From NCBI RefSeq assembly GCF_020042285.1, contig NZ_CP083388.1, positions 3,126,001-3,190,000 on the forward strand: a DNA stretch of 64,000 nt, given 5' to 3'. Shown piece after piece: positions 35,701-42,226 of this stretch (within the stretch, counting starts at the first letter, position 1; every line of letters starts with the position of its first letter). The notes beneath the pieces are model-generated. The model ran no database searches, was not told where the DNA came from, and worked only from the letters and a program-made list of their open reading frames with translations. The position numbers were made by a program, and so were the translations under genes. The stretch is from Ferruginibacter albus (GTDB taxonomy: Bacteria > Bacteroidota > Bacteroidia > Chitinophagales > Chitinophagaceae).

Positions 35701-36229
35701 TACTTCGGTTGCAGCTCATAAGGTCAATAACAGTATTGAAGTAAATTGGAAGACAAGCCAGGAAATAAATATTATTAAGTATGAAATTGAACATTCTGAT
35801 GATGGAAAAAGCTTTACAAGTATCGGACAAATAAATGCAACCAATCTTCAATCTTATTCATGGTTAGATGAAAAAATTGTTAGCCAGTCAAACTATTATC
35901 GTATTAAAAGTATTGATGCCACCGGAAAGACGAGCTATAGTGAAACAGTAAAAGTAGATATTGAACAGGCTTCATCTATTTCTGTTTTTCCTAATCCTGT
36001 TACAGATAAGTCCATTCATCTGTACATGAATAATCAACCGCAAGGATTATATACGATATGCTTATTTGACATGAGTGGAAGACTAGTATTCCAAAATAAA
36101 ATATCAGTAAGCAATCATCAGTCCTTATATAAATTATCAATAACCAAAACAATGACGACAGGATTATACAAAATGGAAATTGGGAATATAGGGATTGCAG
36201 ATAAGTACATTAATGTGCTAATAAAATAA
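29756..36229 (+). CDS. giant secreted beta-helix protein with T9SS sorting tail
   Basis: 2157 residues. A signal sequence ends at VNSSAQ (about 41). Near 300 there is an autotransporter-type passenger repeat (GTGTITLSGANTYSGATTVS). An Ig/PKD-like domain follows (about 485-570), then a long glycine/asparagine/threonine-rich beta-helix region. Three internal repeats are seen near 804, 1041 and 1337, with the shared pattern xSTLxYN...EWT...GYPxDVIIQNN. The C-terminal 600 residues match the next gene. The last 80 residues (ISVFPNPVTDKSIHLYMNNQ onward) are a type A T9SS sorting domain. It is expected at the cell surface; adhesion or glycan binding is inferred from build and neighbours only. Confidence 0.88.
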   Translation: MTALILFISILPGIALLCRHSYIPVFILSPILFFSVNSSAQTTLSYSHNSGYYSNYVDGTAGIFTQTANVQIGQYANTSGNKRIFSYRKFQTAGDNTGTNRSLQVGDSVIIAGSFCRAYGKIGMSLLCSPAAISVGTTWADRENNYALSVYIDGPTNTGNGTYSNWNVKGASTQTASFGGNQGTYHDFIFTFKLNAPDRMNVYVKDNTLGSTSSFYDVQLNNSNPITDFSIYLQDDYDGSANRNAYWGLTGVSNMSVTNTGTSTLGYGNSAFTESNVIANGFAANSIVTSSTNTFTKIGTGTITLSGANTYSGATTVSNGALLITGSTNASSAITVAAGATLGGTGAPTGTVSLSGNVAPGTSAGTNGTLSTGALTINAASTYNFDITNVSGTAGTNWDYVNSSGAITVNSTSGSPCTIYVVGNPTGFSSCSNYTWKIGTGISISGFSANKFFINTTGFSTSFGGTFSITQSGNDINLVYTAALATPTVSVSLTTGTNPACSGTSLTYTATASNVGGGTVTYNFLKNGGSVQTGTSNTYTNATLANNDQIQCNISISGGTCLSSSTANSNTITQGIDAAPTASNAGSNQTIGNCATTLSANNPSIGTGTWSVQSGMSALSTQFANVNTYNTTFTPAGGAGNYVLQWSIANGSCTASTSTVTITVQSGTIWTGASSSDWNVAGNWSCGSIPTSATDVTIPSGTINSPNITSANANCKNITINNGATLTLANYYKLTVAATGIFTNNGTFTAGNGAVTFAGTGTIAGSNSSTFYNLIINGTTTLTKAPIVTDSLQLNNSSSVNTNSPVYGSSSTLVYNINGAYTVNTEWTGNATTAGSGIPKDVIIQNNSVVTMPVGNRGLAGNLFINSGTLKLNGTGNDLYIAGNWTRASSATFTPNNSAVYMNGSAPQTISVTGGGTETFNYLRLTGTGSFVQSSSPATNITVNSNGGLTLGGGSLNINGQTFTVSGGGNLSLSTGTRTIISSVAGASFIASGSALTVTNGGTLSFDVNTTVKLSTSIDFANNATTINGILQLNNNGTVNNNPPKYANTSLLQYNSGSNTHNRGAEWNQSTGTVGTTAGYPYDIQVTNGTQLNVPNGTTLPALGIAHNLIIDNSAAFFMDYGSPATSNAITVGNDVLVNGDLSLGFGNGGDLYIGGNYTVAASITPNNNGRRIFFNNASNATQVITKTGGGTVYFDYIGISQPSGSTGKVQLSSSPATNIQINSSANNTSARQVRLEGGSLDLNGQTFTLNGTVANSTNIGVYNGTRNIISSAGAGTLNITGTPALGQPNLVVYPSASRVQIATNVTVRTSVGCDLDSMNFDGAFQLDQYGFVINSSPIYGPTSTLIYNNTASFNRNYEWTASSGTIDYTPGYPNDVIIQNNTLLHYGLSIVSSGNKVSRATRGNLTIQSGSSLDMDSTRYPLLVGKSVNINGALILSDSAGGDIKIGENWNRSSTGTWSSNDRAVYLDSSLTGTITASGGENFPYLYLLKNSVGNTVSLNDSVAITKKLGLYRGALDLVNKNLTIVSNRFATAVIDTTITSSNVSLPYSGSGRFYIERFISNDSSNDHSTTNVGQRGWNLLSTAQVTSTQTINEAWQEGAVSNANTVTGIVNPVAGYGTVITGPNKAGNISLGFDPGTQNNESIKYMNSAGTAWILPPNTKSTSINTAVGYLIFVRGNRTFIVGDQYKRTDTTTLRIKGKINVGDYSFNPAAASYQVVGNPYAAEINLSNLFNSNNPTIGSTYYAWDPLLNGTNLVGAYVTANFTAPNTWYYNIGVTSPAGMMPGKIESGQAFILKFLTTGSVAFHETDKTSVNGNLIFRPAQPPGLFGVLLNKTTAWGQKILSDGALQILGSTFSNLPSYTEDSKKLTSPGENICLTINGTTWAIDKRQDYTLFDTVFYKLNNLSKDIPYQLAFYNSNISNSLQPVLQDLYTGSNTLIKLSSDTTYYNFTITSDSLSSNPNRFRIVFSSALPGNALPVTFTSVAAHKVNNSIEVNWKTSQEINIIKYEIEHSDDGKSFTSIGQINATNLQSYSWLDEKIVSQSNYYRIKSIDATGKTSYSETVKVDIEQASSISVFPNPVTDKSIHLYMNNQPQGLYTICLFDMSGRLVFQNKISVSNHQSLYKLSITKTMTTGLYKMEIGNIGIADKYINVLIK

Positions 36230-36389
36230 ATATAGATATAAAAGAATTTTCAGAATCCTTTCCTTAATGAGAAAACCTCTAATCATACCCGAATGATTTC
36301 TGGCCAATGCGTGTATCACTTACATTATATTTTGGCGCTTTTTAAAAAGTATTCTATACAAATTATAAAACGATTAAAAATTAGTCAAC

Positions 36390-39300
36390 ATGAAATTTTC
36401 GACGCTGCTTATTGCAAAAAGAAATCAGTCTTTTTACAAAGTTTTCGCTGGAGTTTTATTCTTGCTTTTTTGCATCAGCAAGAATACTTTGGCTCAATTT
36501 ACCACTCCCACTATTGACGCTTCATTAGATGCAGGCTCTGTTTATCCCAACAGTTATACATCAGGCAGTACAACCTGGTACATGACATGGAATAATACGG
36601 ATCTATTTGTGTTTGTACAAAATGCAAATGAAACAGAACCTGTGACTATTTACCTCGATGTAGATCCGATAGCGCCTGTTAATGGCGGAACAAATGCTAA
36701 TGGAACATTAGTAGGATTAAATTATGATGGATATACAACACGCCCTAATCTTCCTTTCAGAGCAGATGTGTGTATTTATGCTCATAATGGTTACAGAGAA
36801 TTATTCAGAAGAGATGGCAATAACGGATGGACAAGTTTGGGCGGAGGCTCAAGCGGTATAAGAGGTGATGGAACATCTGATTACACAAGTGGAAACAGCA
36901 ATGGACAATATGCATCCAACAATAATAGCAATGGTTCAGGCTCGGATGACAGAAGGGAATTCAGAATATCATGGTCAAGATTGTTAGGCACAATTAACGG
37001 TGGTGCCCGTCCTTCTTCTTTTAACTGGATGGGTTACATAGCATATGGCAATAATGGCAATGGCATGTATGCGCAAGTACCGGTAGAAAATTACAACGGC
37101 GGCAGTGTTTCATCAAATTCTAATGGCATTGTAAGATATTTTACTGTATCAAGTACAGCAGACGGCTCCTCAACAAATCCATTCGGAAGAAACTCGTTTA
37201 CACAACCACTAACAGCAACGAATAACTCTTTTGGAGCCATCTCTGTTTATGATTTCACCATGAATAGTTCAGGGCAGCAAATAGCAAGATTAAACACAGG
37301 CGGCGATTGGAATATTGGAGGAACATTAGTTGCAGGAGCAGGAACTGTTTACTTTGGTAGTGGTGGAAGCGGTTATGGTAATACAACTGTTGCCAATATT
37401 AATGTTGTTGGAGGAACCCTTAATATGGATCAAACCAATCAATTCATGACTGTGACCGGAGATGTAAACTTAAGTAGCGGCACATTAAAATTATCCGGAA
37501 CAAATGGAGGTGATTTAAAACTGCAAGGCAACTGGAATAATTCAGGAGGAACGTTTACTCCCAATGGTCGTGCCGTATTCTTTACGGGAAGCAATGCACA
37601 AACTTTAACCGGCGCTACTACGTTCGATTATTTATTAATGAGTAAAACAGGCAGTAATAATCTTACACTTAATAATGCTATTACAGTTAACCAAACACTC
37701 ACTTTTGGAACAGGCAATATAGTTACCGGTACAAACTCGGTTATAATGGGAAGCAGTGGTTCTACTGCAAGTGCAAGTAACAGTTCTCATATTAATGGCA
37801 ATCAGCAATACCCGATCAGCACAGGTATTACTTCAAAAACTTTTGATATAGGTGATGCGGCAACGCTGGCAAAAGTAACTACAGCATTTACGGGAGTAAC
37901 AACCGGGGGTTCAGTTACAGCTTCTACAACAGGTAGTGAACACACTAATATCGGCACATCTACTATCAATGCATCTAAAAGCGTAAACAGAAGCTGGATG
38001 CTTAGTTCAGGGAACGGATTGGCAGGAGGTACTTATGGTGCTACATTTAATTATGCTGCAACAGATATTGATGCCGGCGCTACTACTTCTAATTTTATTG
38101 TAGGAAATTATAATGGCAGCTGGTCTTACCCTACTGTTGGAACAAAAACTTCAACAAGTACACAAGCTACCGGTTTATCTTCTTTCGGAAGCTTTGCAAT
38201 AGGAGAGATTACAACCTATACCTTAACTGCAACTGCCGGTTCTAACGGAAGTATTTCTCCTTCGGGTGCAACAACAGTAAATACAGGAAGCAGTCAATTA
38301 TTTACTATCACTCCTAATGCGAATTATCACGTAGCAGATGTATTGGTGGATGGCCCTTCTGTTGGTGCTGTTACTTCTTATAATTTCACAAACGTTTCTG
38401 CCAATCATACTATTGCTGCAAGCTTTGCTATTAATACCTTTACTATTACGGCAAGTGCGGGCAGTAATGGAAGTATTTCTCCATCGGGCGCAACCAGTGT
38501 AAATGCAGGCAGCAGCCAATCATTTACTATTACCCCCAATACAGGTTATGTGATAGCAGATGTATTGGTGGATGGCTCTTCAGTAGGCGCTGTTAGCAGT
38601 TATAACTTTACTAATGTATTGGCTACACATACCATTGCTGCAAGCTTTGCAGTAAGCATATCCGGCGCCGATTATCGCTCTATATCTTCAGGCAATTTCA
38701 GCAATGCATCTACCTGGCAATATTACAACGGAACAAGCTGGGTAAGCGCCACTCAAGCACCAACCAGCGCAAACAATGTTACTATACAAAATGGACATGA
38801 TATTGTACTGGATGCAAGCTATACAGTTGGATCAGGCAAAACACTCACATTAAATTCAATAAGCTCACTTACTGTTAATCCTGACATTTCATTGACAGTA
38901 ACAGGAACGGCTAGCCTAAATGATCAACCTCTTATTTTTAAATCAACAGCATCGGGTACGGCACAATTCGGAACAAGTACAGGAACGATTACAGGCAATA
39001 CCAATGTAACTGTTGAACGTTACATACCGGCAGATGCCACCCGTGCATGGCGAATCCTTTCAATACCAACTTCAGGTTCGCAAACAATTGCCAATTCGTG
39101 GCAGCAAGCTACTTATGTAACTACTGGTACAGCAGGCAACTTGGCTAATGGCTTTGATGCTGTTACTCCTTATACTTCTATGCAAACGTATAATGATGCT
39201 ACTAATACCTGGAGCGATATTACGTCTACCAATATAGCTATCAGCAATAAAAAGGCTTATTCAATTTATATAAGAGGAAACAGAACATCAACACCTGATA

Positions 39301-40706
39301 ACTCAACAATAACTCCAACAACATTAAGCACTACAGGAGCATTGTACACGGGTAATCAAACGATCACTATTCCTTCAGGAGCACACTTTGGATTGATAGG
39401 TAATCCGTATGCATCTGCTATTGATTTTACCGCTATTAATTTCACAGGAAGCAATGTAAATCCTACTGTATTTTATGTATGGGATCCCAGTCTTGTTATG
39501 GATGGCTCATTGGGACATTATCAAACATTCAGTACTACCAACTCTCCTTCGTGGTCGCCAGTACCTGGCAGCAGTAGTAACTATTCCGGCAGTGCGAATA
39601 CAAGAATAGAATCCGGCCAGGCATTTTTTGTACAAACTACAGCAGCTTCCGCTTCTGTTCCATTTACCGAAAACTGTAAAGTAAGCAGTAGTCAAATGGT
39701 ATTCAGGCCTGTTGGCAGCGATGCCCCCACAGGAAAAATAAAAACCACACTTACAAGAACTACAGGTACAAATGCAGGCTTGATCGATATCAACGTCGTG
39801 GTCTATAAAGATTCTTATTCCGATGCAGTGGACAATAATGATGCATTGGAATTAAACAACGGCGCTTCGTTAAGCATATTAAGAGATGGAAAGAATTTAA
39901 TAATAGAAGGTAGACAAACTATCAGTAACACTGATACTATTTTCTTTAACATGAAACAAATTAGCGCAGGTCAATACAAATTAACGTTTGAACCCGCCTA
40001 TTTTACAACTGCAACAAGTGCTTCACTAATAGACAATTATTTCCATACAATTACACCGATCAGTCTTACAACTACTACTGAAATTGCTGTTACAGTTGAC
40101 AATAATACTGCTTCTTCTGCTGCAAATCGTTTTAAAATTGTACTAGATAACAGTACACCCGTGCCTGTTACGTTTGTTAGCGTAAAAGCTGTAAAAGAAA
40201 ATAATGGCACAGAGGTTTCATGGAAAGTTGCACAGGAAGCCGGAACAAAAGAATATGTTATTGAACATTCTAAAGATGGCAGAACTTTTTCAGCTATAGG
40301 TTCTATTATTGCTATAAACTCAGGCTCCAGTTCAAATTATTCTTTTACCGATGATGCCAATACTGGCGTTTCTTATTATCGTATAGAAAGTATAAATCAG
40401 TCCGGCGACATTAATTATTCAGCAATTGTAACCGTTGGCGAAAGCAATAGTATACCATCCATAAATGCTGTATATGCCAATACATCTATTTCGCTGCGAC
40501 TTAATAATCAACCTACAGGTAACTATGGTATAAAATTATTAAGTAGCAATGGACAGGAATTATATAAAACGATAATTAGCCATGCAGCTGGCACAGCAAC
40601 TTATTCTTTACCATTATCAAACTCTTTAGCAAAAGGAATAAATCTATTGCAAGTGTTAACTCCATCCAATAAACAGTACACACAAAAAATAATTTCAAAC
40701 AATTAA
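36390..40706 (+). CDS. large secreted surface protein, paralogue of the upstream gene
   Basis: 1438 residues with a signal peptide ending at NTLAQ (about 36). The N-terminal domain (about 37-270) is a beta sandwich with SYTSGSTTWYMTWNNTDLFVF and VTIYLDVDPIAP, recalling CBM9/DOMON-like glycan-binding folds; this is a weak guess. Two tandem repeats of about 74 residues (about 609-755, each with AGSNGSISPSGAT and ADVLVDG) look like the divergent InlB B-repeat. The last 600 residues align with the preceding gene: RILSIPTSGSQTI, GLIGNPYASAIDF, RIESGQAFF, then a T9SS-like tail. It lies 160 bp after the first gene. Confidence 0.85.
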   Translation: MKFSTLLIAKRNQSFYKVFAGVLFLLFCISKNTLAQFTTPTIDASLDAGSVYPNSYTSGSTTWYMTWNNTDLFVFVQNANETEPVTIYLDVDPIAPVNGGTNANGTLVGLNYDGYTTRPNLPFRADVCIYAHNGYRELFRRDGNNGWTSLGGGSSGIRGDGTSDYTSGNSNGQYASNNNSNGSGSDDRREFRISWSRLLGTINGGARPSSFNWMGYIAYGNNGNGMYAQVPVENYNGGSVSSNSNGIVRYFTVSSTADGSSTNPFGRNSFTQPLTATNNSFGAISVYDFTMNSSGQQIARLNTGGDWNIGGTLVAGAGTVYFGSGGSGYGNTTVANINVVGGTLNMDQTNQFMTVTGDVNLSSGTLKLSGTNGGDLKLQGNWNNSGGTFTPNGRAVFFTGSNAQTLTGATTFDYLLMSKTGSNNLTLNNAITVNQTLTFGTGNIVTGTNSVIMGSSGSTASASNSSHINGNQQYPISTGITSKTFDIGDAATLAKVTTAFTGVTTGGSVTASTTGSEHTNIGTSTINASKSVNRSWMLSSGNGLAGGTYGATFNYAATDIDAGATTSNFIVGNYNGSWSYPTVGTKTSTSTQATGLSSFGSFAIGEITTYTLTATAGSNGSISPSGATTVNTGSSQLFTITPNANYHVADVLVDGPSVGAVTSYNFTNVSANHTIAASFAINTFTITASAGSNGSISPSGATSVNAGSSQSFTITPNTGYVIADVLVDGSSVGAVSSYNFTNVLATHTIAASFAVSISGADYRSISSGNFSNASTWQYYNGTSWVSATQAPTSANNVTIQNGHDIVLDASYTVGSGKTLTLNSISSLTVNPDISLTVTGTASLNDQPLIFKSTASGTAQFGTSTGTITGNTNVTVERYIPADATRAWRILSIPTSGSQTIANSWQQATYVTTGTAGNLANGFDAVTPYTSMQTYNDATNTWSDITSTNIAISNKKAYSIYIRGNRTSTPDNSTITPTTLSTTGALYTGNQTITIPSGAHFGLIGNPYASAIDFTAINFTGSNVNPTVFYVWDPSLVMDGSLGHYQTFSTTNSPSWSPVPGSSSNYSGSANTRIESGQAFFVQTTAASASVPFTENCKVSSSQMVFRPVGSDAPTGKIKTTLTRTTGTNAGLIDINVVVYKDSYSDAVDNNDALELNNGASLSILRDGKNLIIEGRQTISNTDTIFFNMKQISAGQYKLTFEPAYFTTATSASLIDNYFHTITPISLTTTTEIAVTVDNNTASSAANRFKIVLDNSTPVPVTFVSVKAVKENNGTEVSWKVAQEAGTKEYVIEHSKDGRTFSAIGSIIAINSGSSSNYSFTDDANTGVSYYRIESINQSGDINYSAIVTVGESNSIPSINAVYANTSISLRLNNQPTGNYGIKLLSSNGQELYKTIISHAAGTATYSLPLSNSLAKGINLLQVLTPSNKQYTQKIISNN

Positions 40707-40721
40707 TTAAAACAGATAGCA

Positions 40722-41000
40722 ATGAAAAAAAATGTAAAACGATCAATTCAATCAAAGTGGCATACTCAAGCAATAGCGCTTGTAATATTATTTATTTTAC
40801 CAGTAGTAAGTTTTGCGCAAGATGATAGCCCATCTGCACCTGGCCCACAGGGAGGAAGCCCGGACCAAAACCATACATTAGCTGTTCCTTTTGACAGCAA
40901 TATGAATTTTATGTTTTTATTAATTGCAGTTTTCTTTGCAGCAATCGTTATAAGAAAGATACAGGCAAAAAAGCTGAAAGGGAAATCAGCTAAAGCCTAA
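40722..41000 (+). CDS. small exported protein with C-terminal membrane anchor
   Basis: 92 residues, 15 bp after the large surface protein gene and before a shared terminator, so it is co-transcribed. A signal peptide (IALVILFILPVVSFAQ) is followed by a Pro/Gly-rich stretch (SPSAPGPQGGSPDQ), then VPFDSNMNFMFLLIAVFFAA, a membrane helix, and a Lys-rich tail. The order of P-x-D motif, helix and basic end resembles the short PID-CTERM-like sorting proteins of Bacteroidota, though the motif is not exact. Role unknown; perhaps assembly or surface display of the neighbours. Confidence 0.7.
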   Translation: MKKNVKRSIQSKWHTQAIALVILFILPVVSFAQDDSPSAPGPQGGSPDQNHTLAVPFDSNMNFMFLLIAVFFAAIVIRKIQAKKLKGKSAKA

Positions 41001-41020
41001 AATTAAGTAGAGAATAGCAA

Positions 41021-41050
41021 AAAGGTTGCCTGAGAGATCAGGCAGCCTTT
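41021..41050 (+). terminator. bidirectional hairpin terminator
   Basis: AAAGG-TTGCCTGA pairs with TCAGGCA-GCCTTT over a four-base loop. T-runs are present on both sides, so it can end the surface-protein transcript and, on the other strand, the dinB transcript. Confidence 0.8.
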
Positions 41051-41065
41051 TGTTTTACTATTTAT

Positions 41066-42211
41066 TTAATTAGAAGATGCCCTTTTAAGCTTTACTTTTC
41101 CAAAGCGTTTTTTTACATCGTCAATAGCTTTGTATAAATCTACTTTTCGTTCTACGTCATTAAATAGGTTTGTTTGTACAGAATCTCCGGTAAGCTCACT
41201 TAAACGAACACCTAATAAACGAACAGGCATTCCTTTTTTATATAACTTATGAAAGAGTTCTTTCGCAACAGGAATAATTTCATCGTCAGCACAAGTATAA
41301 GAAATAGTTGTTTGACGGGAAGTCGTTTCAAAATCAGGATAACGAATTTTAACAGCTACACATCCTGCCACCTTTTCATCCTGTCGCAATTCATAAGCTA
41401 TGCGCTCACTCATGCGCACAACTTCGCTCATTAAAAAGGAAATATCTGTAGCATTATCCATATAAGTGCTTTCCGTGGAAATCGATTTCGCTTCATGAAA
41501 AGAAGTTACTTTCCCTTTATGGATTCCCAGGCTTTTATTCCATAACTCTATTCCCCATTTACCTAAACGTTCTTCCAGTTCTTCTTTTGAAAACTTCTGA
41601 ATATCGCTGATGGTCTTTATTCCCATCGCTTTTAGCACTTCAAATGTTTGTTTACCAACTCCGGGAATTTTATTTACAGGCAATGGTGCTAAAAATTCTT
41701 TTTCCTTTCCAAATGGGATGTGTAAATAACCATTGGGCTTTGCTTCATCGGTCGCCATTTTTGCGATCATTTTATTAGAAGCCAATCCGAATGATATCGG
41801 CAATTTTGTTTCGTCAATGATCTTTTGTCTCAGATCGATCGTCCATTGTAATGGATCAAAGTATTTATCCATCCCTGTTAGATCAAGATAAAATTCATCA
41901 ACAGAAGCCTTCTCAAATAATGGAGCTTTATCTGCAATTATTTGTGTTACCCATCTTGAGTAACGGCTATAATCGCTATAAGAACCTCTTATAGAAATTG
42001 CATGAGGACATAATTGAAATGCTTTGGCAGATGGCATGGCTGAATGAATACCATACTTTCTTGCTTCATAGCTGCAAGCCGCTACTATTCCACGTTTACT
42101 ATTGCCGCCTACAATTACAGGCTTACCCTTTAGTGAAGGATCTTTTAATACTTCTACCGAAACAAAGAAAGAATCTAAATCAAAATGCGCTATGATATGT
42201 TGAACAGACAT
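41066..42211 (-). CDS. dinB: DNA polymerase IV (Y-family)
   Basis: 381 residues. The catalytic motifs are HFDLDSFFVSVEVLKDP near the N-terminus and SVDEFYLDLTG (about 104-114). The thumb/HhH stretch reads NKIPGVGKQTFEVLKAMGIK. A beta-clamp motif QTNLF is seen near residue 348, placed inside the C-terminal part and not at the very end. It performs translesion synthesis. It starts 15 bp after the GH31 gene on the same strand. That is an unusual neighbour; no functional link is implied. Confidence 0.95.
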   Translation of the reverse strand: MSVQHIIAHFDLDSFFVSVEVLKDPSLKGKPVIVGGNSKRGIVAACSYEARKYGIHSAMPSAKAFQLCPHAISIRGSYSDYSRYSRWVTQIIADKAPLFEKASVDEFYLDLTGMDKYFDPLQWTIDLRQKIIDETKLPISFGLASNKMIAKMATDEAKPNGYLHIPFGKEKEFLAPLPVNKIPGVGKQTFEVLKAMGIKTISDIQKFSKEELEERLGKWGIELWNKSLGIHKGKVTSFHEAKSISTESTYMDNATDISFLMSEVVRMSERIAYELRQDEKVAGCVAVKIRYPDFETTSRQTTISYTCADDEIIPVAKELFHKLYKKGMPVRLLGVRLSELTGDSVQTNLFNDVERKVDLYKAIDDVKKRFGKVKLKRASSN

Positions 42212-42226
42212 AAGTACTATTACAAG

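Noticed and set aside
36293-36517. 74-codon frame before the second large surface protein
   Set aside because: It overlaps the signal peptide region of the real gene in another frame and has no protein features.
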